Shown here piece after piece: positions 35,400 through 46,534 of a DNA stretch of 64,000 nt. The DNA lies in the NCBI GenBank assembly GCA_964017185.1, contig OZ024875.1, forward strand, positions 33,551,456 to 33,615,455, given 5' to 3'. The notes beneath the pieces were generated by a model that made no database searches, was not told the origin of the DNA, and saw nothing but the letters and a program-made list of their open reading frames with translations. Made by a program: the position numbers and the translations under genes. Position 1 is the stretch's first letter; the number at the start of each line of letters is the position of its first letter. Origin of the DNA: Rugalucina vietnamica (Eukaryota > Mollusca > Bivalvia > Lucinida > Lucinidae).

Positions 35400-36710
35400 A
35401 GCTGACAGTATTGATTCAATAAATTTTAACACAAAGTCAGACATGTTGATATGTTGACACATTCATTAAATAACTTGAAAGACTGACATGTTGACACTAT
35501 TGATTAGATAACTTGAAAAACTGACACCTTGATATGTTGACAGTATTGATCAAATAACATGAAAGACTGACATGTTGATGAGTTGACACTATTGATTAAA
35601 TAACTTGAAAAACTGGACTGTTGACAAGTTGACACTATTGATTAAATAACTTGAAAGACTGACACATTGACTCTATTGATTTAATAACTAAAAGACTTCC
35701 ATGTTGAAAAGTTGATACTATTGATTGAATAAATTGAAAGATTGACATGATGATTAAGTTGACAATATTGATTAAATAACTTGAATTAATTACATGTTGA
35801 TGTGTTGACATTATGATTAAATTGCTTGTAGGTCTGACATGTTTACTTGTTGGCACCTTTGATTAAATAACTAGAAAGGCTGACATGTTCAAAAGTTGAC
35901 ATTATTGATTAAACAGTTTGAAAGGCTGGCAATTAGCTAAGTAAACACTAACAATTAAATGATATGAAAAACTGACATGTTGATAGGTTGACACTATTGA
36001 TTAAATAACTGGAAAGATGGACATGTTGATATGTTGACACTATTGATTGAATAACTTGAAAGACTGACATGTTGATATATTGACACTTTTGATTAAATAA
36101 CTGGAAAGACTGACATGTTGATATGTTGACACTATTGATTAGATAACTGGAAAGACTGACATGTTGATATGTTGACACTATTGATTAAATAACTGGAAAG
36201 ACTGACATGCTGATATGTTGACACTGTTGATTAAATAACTGGAAAGACTGACATGTTGATATGTTGACCCTATCGATTAAATAACTTGAAAGACTGATAC
36301 GTTAATATGTTGACACTTTATTAAATATCTTAAAAGATTGACATGTTTGATTTGTTGACACTATTGATTGAATAACTTGAAAGACTAACATGTTGGTATA
36401 TTGACACTATTGATTAAATAACTGAAACGACTAACATGATAACAAGTTGACACTATTGATTAAACAACTGGAAAGACTGACATGTTGATATGTTGACACT
36501 ATTGATTAAATAACTTGAAAGACTGACATGTTGATATGTTGACACTTGATTAAATATCTTAAAAGCTGACATGTTGATATGTTGACACTATTGATTGAAT
36601 AACTTGAAAGACTGACATGTTGGTTTATTGACACTATTGATTAAATAACTGAAAAAACTGACATGCTGAGAAGTTGACAGTATTGATTAAATATAATTAA
36701 AGGCTGGACA
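35400..36710. repeat. 46-bp minisatellite, about 27 diverged units
   Basis: The unit is approximately GACTGACATGTTGATATG + TTGACACTATTGATTAAATA + ACTGGAAA. Units at 36100-36300 are nearly identical, while those before 35950 and after 36290 are degraded or carry small deletions, giving a homogenised core with worn edges. It probably lies in an ADAMTS intron. Confidence 0.9.
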
Positions 36711-37871
36711 GACTGATATGCCTGTCAAGTTATGATTAAATTATTTATGAAATAACTTATATAATAAACTTGTAATTTATATAATAAACTTGACATTTTG
36801 ACATGTTTAATTTCATAAATGTTTCGTTAAAGGTGTTTGGGTTGATGAGTTTATTCGCTTTCAAAGCTTATATAAATGTGTTATGGCAGTGTTTACCAAA
36901 GCTTTAAGTAAGCATATATTAATCCAAGGTAATAATGGGTGTATCCAATATATCGTTTTAAACCAAAAATGATGATAAATTGGTAAAATTTAGAAAAAGA
37001 CAATTGTGAAAAGTGAGAGAAAATAATTACTACCCTTGAAATCTTTAATATAAGGCAGTAGGGCAGTAGTAGTATTTTACTGAAACATTTCTCTCTTCTT
37101 ACAAATAAAACAAATGGATTCTCTTTGCCAAATTGAAACCTACACCTTTCATCAATCAAAGAAAGTTGTGCAAGGAAAAAAGAAGTTCTACAGGTAAACA
37201 ACACATGAAATACATAATTTTTTTCTCAAGATAGATAATAAGACTCATGATCAGCATGCACAGTTGGGTGAGGGATAGCAGGCTTTTCAAAATCAGAACT
37301 ATTATGCTTAAGTATACCCAATAGAAACATGTAAATCATTGAAGATATCATGCAAATTGTTCATTTTCTTATCTCTGACTTAAGTTTTAAATGCTTGTTC
37401 TGAAAGGTAACCTTGATTTTTTAGGTACACAAAATGCACTATCAGATTCAATACACTGAAATTTGTCAGCATGTTTTGGTACTTTTTGGTTTGACCTGCA
37501 AACTATGAGCTTGACATGTCAAATTCTTTAAGTTTTCTTTCCCATTTGATTAAAATTCTGTTTGAAGCCCTATAATTATTGGAAAGTTTATCTTCATTAA
37601 ATTCATAGGCATGTCATTTGTTCAATTGGAGATGTGATAAAACTGCTTTGAAATTTAAAATGTGACTAAAAGAATGAGAAATTTAAGCAAATTGTTCTTG
37701 TAAAATCTTTTTTTCAACAAAAAAGAAAAGTAAGCAGAAATTCTTATCTGGGGATTTACTGCAAAGCAATTTTTGGCATTTTTGTTAGCTCAGGTTAATG
37801 GAATCTGTTAAAATCTTGCAAATTAAATATTCCAGTCTCCAAAGAACTTAACCACACAGGAAAGGAAGCTT

Positions 37872-37903
<32 letters not shown>

Positions 37904-37978
37904 GTTTTGTTTTTTATAGCTGTCACTGAATTATTTGCCCTTGAGACTTCACAAGTACAGCTTTGTCTCATCACCATA
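36711..37978. other. Unannotated stretch with poly-T run
   Basis: Non-coding apart from chance frames. A T run of about 27 lies at 37876-37902. A short direct duplication, ATTTATATAATAAACTTG, lies near 36758-36790. Confidence 0.5.
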
Positions 37979-37982
37979 AAAT

Positions 37983-38217
37983 GAGCCGCGACGCGAGAAA
38001 ACCGGTCTTCGGGGTTTCCGAACAGGTCCGACACAAACCGGCCTGTACAAGCTCAGAAAAGAGCTAGAAGCTTGAAATTTCGGATTTAAGTAGAAGAGGA
38101 ATTGTACTATCCGAGTAGCGAAAACAAAGGCGCTGATCAGCTTCGCGGTTACCGCGAAGCTGATCTGCGCCTTTGTTTTCGCCTAGGCAAAAATCCGGTT
38201 TTCTCACGATGCGGCTC
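37983..38217 (+). mobile_element. Hairpin MITE (GAGCC family), copy 12, reference copy
   Basis: This 235-bp element best displays the family. Left end GAGCCGCGACGCGAGAAAAC, right end GTTTTCTCACGATGCGGCTC, and AAAT duplicated at 37979-37982 and 38218-38221. Body landmarks in order are TTCGGGGTTTCCGAACAGGT, CAAACCGGCCTGTAC, AGAAGCTTGAAATTTCGG and GAGGAATTGTACTATCC. Then comes a 65-nt hairpin (38118-38182) with 31-bp arms, one mismatch and loop TTA, and finally AAAAATCCGG. It has no ORF of note, so mobilisation would need a transposase in trans. Constant 4-bp duplications and TIRs make it a DNA transposon derivative. The superfamily is not recognised. Confidence 0.95.
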
Positions 38218-38469
38218 AAATATTCATGAAGATTTTAAAGATACTTCTGTTGTAGTTTCATAGTCAATAGTAAAACAGTACTACATGCCAAATTATTGTC
38301 AATTATTGAAAAGAGTTAATTACTAAACAGAGAGAAAACTGACATTTTGAATTAAGTGCTGTCCACCAGATGAGATTGGTTCAATCGTTAATTAATGACT
38401 TTGAGACATTTCTTTTCATGGTACAGAAATTAATGTTGAAGTTTGATATGGACTAGCTAGAGAATATAT

Positions 38470-38709
38470 GAGCCGATTTATGAGAAAACCGGATTTTTGC
38501 CTAAGCAAAAACAAAGGCGCAGATAAGCTGTGCAGTTACTGAACAGCTGATCAGTGCCATTGTTTTCGCTATACGGATAGTACAATTCCTCCTCTACTTA
38601 TACTTAGAATTTCAAGATTCTAGCTTTCTTCTGTGACTGTATAGGCTGATTTGTGTCGTGTCGAACCTGGTCGGAAACCTCGAAGACCGATTTTGTCGCG
38701 TCGCGGCTC
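38470..38709 (-). mobile_element. Hairpin MITE (GAGCC family), copy 13
   Basis: Begins GAGCCGATTTATGAGAAAAC and ends CGCGTCGCGGCTC, with ATAT on both sides (38466-38469 and 38710-38713). Reverse orientation relative to copy 12, 250 bp downstream of it. The apex is CTGTGCAGTTACTGAACAG, with one unpaired position. Confidence 0.9.
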
Positions 38710-38713
38710 ATAT

Positions 38714-39134
38714 TTGTTAATGTTTTTGAGGGCCAAGCACGCTTATGTATTTTAGCATACGTGGGTGATTATCTCATATAAAGCTATATATCGTAGTAAA
38801 TTTAAGGTTGTTATTTGGTCCATTGATCATAAAAGAGAAATTATGAATGAGTTTTTCCGCGATATTGATAGCTTTGAAGGCAAAATCGTACCTTGATCGC
38901 TTGTTTAAGTATATCATCGGAGCAAGGCTTACGTGTGCACAAATTACTGCTTAAAATGCAAAATGATATCACACTTACTGGTATGATACAAATATATCTT
39001 ACAAAATACCCATAATAAAGTTTGAATGCGTGTTAAGATTATCAATAAATCTTTTTGAGGTTACATATACTGCTTTTTGAAGAAAAAGAAAGAAGATAAG
39101 ATAAAAATAAAAGAAAAAAAAAAAAAGTGGAAAA
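38714..39134. other. Unannotated stretch
   Basis: Non-coding, ending in an A-rich tract (39090-39138) immediately before copy 14. Confidence 0.5.
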
Positions 39135-39138
39135 AAAT

Positions 39139-39367
39139 GAGCCACCTCGTGGAAAAAACAACAATGTGGTTTCTGAACAGGTCTGACACAAACCGACCTG
39201 TACAAGCACAGAAAAGAGCTAGAAGCTTGAAATTTCAGATTGAAGTAGAAGAGGAATTGTACTATCCGAGTAGCGAAAACAAAGGCGCTTATCAGCTTCG
39301 CGGTTACCGCGAAGCTGATCTGAGGCTTTGTTTTTCGCAGATTGTTGGTTTTCCCATGAGGCGGCTC
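39139..39367 (+). mobile_element. Hairpin MITE (GAGCC family), copy 14
   Basis: Begins GAGCCACCTCGTGGAAAAAA and ends CATGAGGCGGCTC, with AAAT twice (39135-39138 and 39368-39371). CCAACAAT-type ends. The hairpin apex CTTCGCGGTTACCGCGAAG pairs perfectly. Confidence 0.92.
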
Positions 39368-39371
39368 AAAT

Positions 39372-39698
39372 GATAATAAGGAAAAAAATGTCACAAAATG
39401 GAAAAGAGCTGATAGATCCAATGTCTGATTTTTTTATTTCGGAGCTGTTTCTAAAGAACTGGTGTCAAGGTTTATAATAGTTGGGGCAGATATTTCATAA
39501 GTATGGGTGAAAGCAGGTCCTGTACCTACTTTGGGTACAATTTTTGTCTGCTTTATTGCTACAGATAAATGGTTACCCTTTTATAGCTAGGGTAAAATAG
39601 TCAATGCTTCTTTAATAGTTGTATAATTTGGTTATAGATCATGACAAGAGCTTGTTAGTTATAAAACATGCTGTGAAGTCAGGCAGAATTATTTTCAT
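39372..39698. other. Unannotated stretch
   Basis: Non-coding spacer between two MITEs. Nothing supported. Confidence 0.5.
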
Positions 39699-39702
39699 AA
39701 TT

Positions 39703-39892
39703 GAGCCACCGCATTAGAAAACCAACAATTTGCATAGGCGAAAACAAAGCCGCAGATCAGCTGTGCAGTAACCTTTGTTTTCGCTGCCCAAATAGTACAA
39801 TCCTACTTCTTCTTAAACTTTGTGACGGTACAGACCAGTTTGTGTCAGACCTATTCGCCACCCAAATTGTTGGTATTCTCATGCACAGGCTC
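39703..39892 (-). mobile_element. Hairpin MITE (GAGCC family), copy 15, internally deleted
   Basis: Begins GAGCCACCGCATTAGAAAAC and ends GCACAGGCTC, flanked by AATT twice (39699-39702 and 39893-39896). It is about 45 bp shorter than the reference: the second hairpin arm is truncated to AACCTTTGTTTTCGCTG and part of the body is missing. Confidence 0.85.
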
Positions 39893-39900
39893 AATTATAT

Positions 39901-40068
39901 GAACCACTTCATGAGCAAACTTGTCTTTCAAGTTGTCCACCAGTTTCAACAAAAACCAGTCTATAGTGCAACTGCAAAGACTACATGTTTGAAATTTCAT
40001 ATTATTGAAGTAATTGGGTGGCTAAATGTACATAGCCAAAGGCAAAGCGCAGATCAGCAATATGCTTG
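39901..40068 (+). mobile_element. Hairpin MITE (GAGCC family), degenerate copy 16
   Basis: Starts GAACCACTTCATGAGCAAAC directly beside copy 15 and keeps faint CAAAAACCAGTCTATAGTG, GTTTGAAATTTC and GCGCAGATCAGC words. No right TIR is recognisable. Confidence 0.5.
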
Positions 40069-40825
40069 ACATGCAGTGGATTAACCCTTTAGATTTTGCA
40101 TTTTTGAAAAAAATGAGTTTTCTGAAAATGCTGTCAAATGATTTGATATACAACATTTATGATATCTGATCCCCAGAGGTCATAAAAACTACCAACCCAA
40201 GAAATCTTGATGGGTATCTACCAGTTACCTGAAAAATAATGGCCTAATTAGCAAAGATTGTTTTTATTTTTAACCAAAACCTGTCCTCCAGTATTCAGGC
40301 GGAACTAATATTATAATGTAAACTTTTTGGAGTTGAAAAAACTTAGGTGTGAGGTCTAGTTTTGGGTTTCATGGAAGCTCAGGTTCGGAACAAGAAACAT
40401 TTTGTCACAGATGTATAATTATAGACTGAGGTTTGAGACAGAAATGCTAATAGGTTTCAGGTGACTTTAGACTGGGTGCATGTTGACAAATGTCAAGATT
40501 ATTTTTGATAATCAGTCATCTAACATGAAAAATGTGAAAAAAGTTGACCTTTACAGAACAGTATGACATAATAACACATTGCCATAAATTTTTTGAAATA
40601 TATTATAGGTCAGCATGTCATTGGGTTTATTGCTGATACTCATGGAATTCGCAATGACCTGTCTTATATGCATGTTGACTTTCTGTCATTTAGAATGGCT
40701 ACCAGTATGTTTGATAGAAATTCACATAACTCCTAACAGAATGTATAGTACTAATGATGACAAGGATGGAAAGAATCAGTTCAGAGCATGTCCTGATCAG
40801 ATGCCACATTCATGAGCTCTGTATC
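40069..40825. other. Unannotated stretch
   Basis: Non-coding. Nothing supported. Confidence 0.5.
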
Positions 40826-40829
40826 ATAT

Positions 40830-41064
40830 GAGCCTCGACGCGAGAAAACCGGTCTTCGGGGTTTCTGACCAGGTCCGACACAAATCGGCCTGTACAAGCT
40901 CAGAAAAGAGCTAGAAGCTTGAAATTTCGGATTTAAGTAGAAGAGGAATTGTACTATCCGAGTAGCGAAAACAAAGGCGCTGATCAGCTTCGCGGTTACC
41001 GCGAAGCTGATCTGCGCCTTTGTTTTCGCCTAGGCAAAAATCCGGTTTTCTCACGATGCGGCTC
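40830..41064 (+). mobile_element. Hairpin MITE (GAGCC family), copy 17
   Basis: 235 bp, flanked by ATAT twice (40826-40829 and 41065-41068). By eye it differs from copy 12 at four positions only (about 98% identity): near position 7, two in the CCGACCAGG segment and one in AAACCGG. The 65-nt hairpin is identical, so the two copies probably share a recent source. Confidence 0.95.
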
Positions 41065-41068
41065 ATAT

Positions 41069-41395
41069 CTGGGTCTACATGTATGACCCTTAAAAGTATT
41101 TCAGAAAAAGTAGGCTAACTTGGGCTAATGTGTAATGTGACCTAAACTTGCATGGATATTTTGAATTCTTTGACCTTAATAATGGTAACTTCAATGAAAT
41201 TAAAACATCATTAAGTCTAGGGCATTTAGCCCTGTGTCTGTGTGTTCTAGCTGTTTTAATATATATTAGGATGCTCATGGCTTGACAAATTACAACTTAA
41301 CTAGGGTGACCTTAACATAATGTCTGAACTTAAAGATCAAGTACTAAGGCCATTTTAAATATTCTGTAAGATAGCTACCCCATGTTGGTGGTATG
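41069..41395. other. Unannotated stretch
   Basis: Non-coding. Nothing supported. Confidence 0.5.
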
Positions 41396-41399
41396 TATC

Positions 41400-42862
41400 A
41401 TTCATTACTGCAACAATTGCACTGTCAGCTATGGCAATAACTGCATTGAGCTATGATGAAAACTGCACTCAGCTATGGCAACAACTGCACTATATACTAT
41501 GGCAACAACTGCACTCAGCTATGGCAGCAACTGCACTGTGAGCTATGGCAACAACTGCACTGTCAACTATGGCAACAACTGCACTGTCAGCTATGACAAC
41601 AGCTGCACTGTGAGCTATGGCAACAACTGCACTATATACTATGACAACAACTGCACTCAGCTATAGCAACAACTGTGCTGTGAGCTATGGCAACAACTGC
41701 ACTGTCAGTTATGGCAATGACTGCACTGTCAACTATGGCAGCGACTGCACTCAGCTATGGCAACAACTGCAGTAGCTATGGCAACAACTGCACTGTCAGT
41801 TCAACAACTGCACTGTATACTATGACAACAACTGCACTCAGCTATAGCAACAAGTGTGCTGTCAGCGATGGCAACAACTGCACTGTCAGTTATGGCAATG
41901 ACTGCACTGTCAACTACGGCAACGACTGCACTCAGCTATGGCAACAACTGCAGTGTCAACTATGGCAACAACTGCACTCAGCAATGGCAACAACTGCACT
42001 GTCAGTTATGGCAACAACTGCAGTGTTAACTATGACAACAACTGCACTCAGCTATGTTAAGCACTGTCAGTTATGGCAATGACTGCACTGTCAACTATAG
42101 CAACAACTGCACTCAGCTATGGCAACAACTGCATTGTCAACTATAGCAACAACTGCACTCAGCTATGGCAACAACTGCACTGTCAGTTCAACAACTGCAC
42201 TGTATACTATGACAACAACTGCACTCAGCTATAGCAACAACTGTGCTGTCAGCGATGGCAACAACTGCACTATCAGTTATGGCAATTATGGCAACGACTG
42301 CACTGTCAACTATGGCAACAACTGCACTCAGCTATGGCAACAACTGCACTGTCAACTATAGCAACAACTGCACTCAGCTATGGCAACAACTGCATTGTCA
42401 ACTATAGCAACAACTGCACTCAGCTATGGCAACAACTGCACTGTCAGTTCAACAACTGCACTGTATACTATGACAACAACTGCACTCAGCTATAGCAACA
42501 ACTGTGCTGTCAGCGATGGCAACAACTGCACTGTCAGTTATGGCAATTATGGCAACGACTGCACTGTCAACTATGGCAACAACTGCACTCAGCTATGGCA
42601 ACAACTGCAGTGTCAACTATGGCAACAACTGCACTCAGCAATGGCAACAACTGCACTGTCAGTTACTTATGGCAACAACTGCAGTGTTAACTATGACAAC
42701 AACTGCACTCAGCTATGTTAAGCACTGTCAGTTATGGCAACAACTACAGTGTCAACTATGACAACAACTGCACTCATCTATGGCAACAACTGCACTATCA
42801 GCAATGGCAACAACTGCACTCAGCTATGGCAACAACTGCACCTAGGCTATGGCAACAATTGC
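41400..42862. repeat. 22/24-bp minisatellite with 261-bp higher-order repeat
   Basis: Units such as CTATGGCAACAACTGCACTG + TCAG (24 bp) alternate with a 22-bp variant ending CTCAG. A 261-bp block starting at 42119 repeats at 42380 almost unchanged, and a related block starts near 41777, showing higher-order homogenisation. Forward frames stay open for up to 131 codons, repeating SYGNNCTV-like peptides, because the unit lacks stops. I regard this as non-coding. Confidence 0.92.
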
Positions 42863-42877
42863 TATGACTATACCATA

Positions 42878-42899
42878 TTTCTCACGATGCTGCTCATCA
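42878..42899 (+). mobile_element. Hairpin MITE right-end fragment
   Basis: TTTCTCACGATGCTGCTCAT at 42879 matches the family right TIR (TTTCTCACGATGCGGCTCAT) with one change. It sits about 17 bp after the end of the minisatellite. No left part was found. Confidence 0.6.
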
Positions 42900-44075
42900 G
42901 GTTTCACAGCATTGACAAAAGTATCATTCACTGTGACACCAACAGCTTTAGAGAGCTTAATTGTGCCGTGGGTGTTTCCTAACTCATTGTAAAATACAGT
43001 GCATGACAATCTAACATGACAGTAATCCTTGCAAAAGCTGATGGTGTAGGTGTGTCTAACCTTGACGGTTCTCTGTTTTACCTTGATTCATTGGCATGAT
43101 ACGAGTCGGAGGCTGTTTGAGAAAATTTTCTTAGCAACAATGCTAACAATAAAGACATAGACAAGAGCTAATGACACAGTGTAGGTCCTAATTTGCGCTT
43201 TTGGCATCAGCTCCTTTGTTCTTTAAATACAATTTCAAGCAAGAGTACTAGTAGCTAGACAGGAGTACATTCTGTCTGTAACTGAACTATGAATGCAGAT
43301 TCTGAATGTGACTTGGCTCATTCTTCCATTAGGAAGCAAATTCTGCATGACAGTTATTGTCTGCAATATAGCCATTTTCTTATAAGATGACATGAAATAA
43401 GCACTAACCAAGGTTATCAGTTTGTCTAGGGGGCCAAAAAGGCTTAGTGCATGGAAACTGACTGTGGGGTTAAGATAGGCAAGCATTCTGAGATTGATAA
43501 TGTCAATTTACTTGATACATAACTACAATTAATAATGATAATGCAAAAACTAGTGCAGTTCCCATACTACTAAAACAGTTAAATGAATTCATTATCATGG
43601 CTTGATTCAAATGATCTCAAATGGAACTTGTACTTGGAAGTAGTCCACAGAAATTATAACAGAAACTGCAAGCAACACAGCTTTGTTCACTTTACTATGA
43701 ATTCTGGAAAGGTTAAGAATGCCTCCAAATAGTTCCATTTACTGTCACAGCAGTGTCACACTAGATTTGGCATCTGGAACTTTCTGTTGGCAAGAATTAT
43801 GTCTGTGTTTCTGTTATTGTCTGTGCCTAAAGTCATTCACAATTCTTTTTCTCATCCATTCATACTCTGCAATTAGAACAGTATCAAGCTACTGGTATAC
43901 TGAAAAAAGGACCAAAATGAAATACATTACAAGTACTTGATAGTGCATTGTTGCCTATGTTGCTTTGTATTATTATTATAAATTGATGCTGATAGTGTTA
44001 AATTATTACAAATATAGTTTTCACAATGATTATGCATTACATGTATTAATATTAAATAATTTCTTAGGAGGATAA
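42900..44075. other. Unannotated stretch
   Basis: Non-coding, except for chance frames on both strands around 43235-43486 and 43719-43940. Confidence 0.5.
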
Positions 44076-44079
44076 CTGT

Positions 44080-44220
44080 ACTAGCACAAATGCCAGTCTT
44101 TCAAACAGTACTTCGGTGAATGCAGATGCCTTTGGAATGGCACAGTCTGGGTTTGAACTCGGGACCTCATGATCCTGAAGCGTAAAATCATGCTCTACCA
44201 CTTGAGCTAATAGGACTGGT
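44080..44220 (-). mobile_element. tRNA-derived SINE, family 3
   Basis: On the minus strand, CCTATTAGCTCAAGTGGTAG resembles an A-box region and GGTCCCGAGTTCAAACCCAG a B-box region, spaced as in a tRNA. A non-tRNA body continues leftwards. The acceptor stem does not pair, so it is not a functional tRNA gene. Ends unresolved. Confidence 0.65.
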
Positions 44221-44471
44221 GTAGTAACATTGCGACTTGTTACCATGTATAACACCTGTTATAGTCGTCTACATGTAGTGAAGAACAGTTCCCATCTAAA
44301 TGTGTAATTAATCAGTTAGTGTGGGTATGTTTACATCATTGAAATGATAGGTATTTATACCTTAATACCACCTGGTATGACCAAACTGTTTGCTCATAAC
44401 CCGGTTGTCTGGCAGAGGCATCCCTTTAATCTCACCCCTAATCCCAATGACCCCAAATGACATAACACCCT

Positions 44472-44698
44472 GAGCAGCCTCATGAGAAAACCAACAATCT
44501 GCATATGCGAAAACAAAGACGCAGATCAGCTTCGCGGTAAACGGCGAAGCTGATCAGCGCCTTTGTTTTCGCTATATATATTCCTCTACTTTCTAAATCC
44601 AAAATTTCAAGCTTCTAGTCAGCTTCTGTGACGGTACAGACCAGTTTGTGTCGGACCTGTTTGGAAACCATTTTGTTGGTTTTCCGACGAGGCGGCTC
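44472..44698 (-). mobile_element. Hairpin MITE (GAGCC family), copy 18
   Basis: Begins GAGCAGCCTCATGAGAAAAC and ends ACGAGGCGGCTC. CCAACAAT-type ends, reverse interior. Flanks CCCT and ACTA do not match, so one side may have been rearranged. The apex CTTCGCGGTAAACGGCGAAG is nearly paired. Confidence 0.85.
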
Positions 44699-44702
44699 AC
44701 TA

Positions 44703-45064
44703 TGATAAGGTCCTGCATTGATGTGCACTACCATTGGCACCCAACTAAATCCCTTTATCTTGTTTCTAGTGAACCCAAATTTGGACAATTTAATCACTGA
44801 AGATCAATATTTGACATTTGCTTAAATCCATTTAGCAACAATGTGCGAATTGGGTTCATATCATTGGGTCTTTATGGCATTAATCTAAAAGACATCTTAA
44901 CCCTCAAATACAAGATATAGCAATCAGATTCAAAGAAGTACTTATTCTGTTTGATTGACAATTATCTACTTTAATTTTCCATTTTACCATGATAGCATAC
45001 AACTAGACTACATTAATACATTTAGTGTTGACCACATTTTAGAACATATAGACGGCATTCATAC
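44703..45064. other. Unannotated stretch
   Basis: Non-coding. Nothing supported. Confidence 0.5.
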
Positions 45065-45345
45065 AGGACTGGTTAGAAGAAGCCTCTTTGGCACAGTGGT
45101 TAAGCCACTCACCTTGTAAACCAGGGTCGCAGGTTCAATCTCAGCCTGCTCCAGTCCTTTGGATGAGACTATAAATCAAGGTCCCATGGAAATTTTCCAG
45201 GATAAACTGGTGACAAGGATAAACTGTGATAGTGATGAGACTATGCTGTGCCTATATGTGATGATTGCTACATGTCCTAGGGACCTTAAGTCTTCAGACC
45301 TGACTAACTGACAAAAAAATGTACATACACATAGGACTGGTTTAG
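45065..45345 (+). mobile_element. tRNA-derived SINE, family 1, with imperfect TSD
   Basis: Body about 45077-45332. AGCCTCTTTGGCACAGTGGT and GTCGCAGGTTCAATCTC give A- and B-boxes. The body has GGATGAGACTATAAATCAAG, shared with the copy at 60593. Flanking AGGACTGGTTAG and AGGACTGGTTTAG are near-identical duplications. The 3' end is CTGACAAAAAAATG-like. Confidence 0.8.
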
Positions 45346-46529
45346 TAGGCATAAAAGTTCTTTAGTACAATATTAAGGTACCAACTTCAGCAAAATATAA
45401 ATCAGGATGCTCCAAGAAATTGGTCTTGGTACACCATTACAATGACCTGACATTGGACTGTTGCTAAAGGTGCAGAACATGATCAAAGGTTGTGCGTGTT
45501 GATGGGGGTGTGGTAAATCAAACCTCATCTGCATCTTTACCACTTCTATCAAGTTTCTGGCAAAGCCTTAGGACCACAAGCAAAAACATTTGGGGACCAT
45601 GTTTTTAGCATGTTACCGTTTGGAAAAGATTGCAACCATTACAGCTATGTTACTTTAACACCATGTAATCAAATTTAAATTAATTGCTGCAATAAAAGCA
45701 AAGTCAAACATAGGTCTTGTCAGAGGACAACCCTGCTTAACACTAAATGTCATGATAAACTTGTCATTTTTTTTTCAAACAATCGTCTCTAAATTTCTGT
45801 TCAGTAGAGTTCCATTTTTGGCATTAAATACATGATGTCTATGGCATGAATGCAGATTGGTGACAATTCTAAAAGTACTAAAGAACTAAACAATTGAAAG
45901 CTGGCATAAGAATAAGAAAACCTTGCACAGTGTCTTTATGCACTTAATTGACACATTAAACAATCATTGTTAACATCCTAATTGTTAAGGTGAATACTTC
46001 ATAAGAATTAAGAAATAGTTGCTTATTTCTGCATAAGAATACAGTTTTAAATATTATTTTATCCGCAGCCTCACTGGGCTTCTGATGAATACCCACAAGT
46101 CATCATGCGCCACCATTTTAATACATGTAGTAGTAACTTCCATGATGAACTATCAACTGATCTGTGTCAGTGTGTTACAACATTTTAATGATGAAGAGAA
46201 CAACCAAGAAGCATTTGAACAGAGAAATTAGTGAAATAATTGTAGGTTTTAAAACTTCAAAATTGTCAGTTTTATGGCCATTTTGTGACCTATTGTAACA
46301 GTTTAATTTCTCTCTAAGATTCTGAAAAGCTGAAGGCTGACTAGAGCTTTGTTTAGTGTTTAGGATATCAGAATGATAATGCATTGTGTAATGTCATAGA
46401 CAATTTTCTGGGCTTTGTCCCTGTGCTAAGTAGTCATTGTCCATGGCTTGTAACCTTAGGAGACTCATAGGTCATAGACTAGTGGGAGCTGTGTATAGAC
46501 TTAGTTGTCTGTGGAGTCATGGACTTGAA
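45346..46529. other. Unannotated stretch
   Basis: Non-coding. Nothing supported. Confidence 0.5.
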
Positions 46530-46534
46530 TTTAG

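Noticed and set aside
38118-38182. miRNA precursor
   Set aside because: The hairpin is nearly perfect, has a 1-3 nt loop and is part of a multicopy MITE. It could yield siRNA-like products but is not a canonical miRNA gene.
41475-42761. Long plus-strand frames encoding SYGNNCTV-type peptide repeats
   Set aside because: They are an automatic product of a stop-free 22/24-bp minisatellite. There is no splice context, no flanking unique coding sequence, and several frames are equally open.
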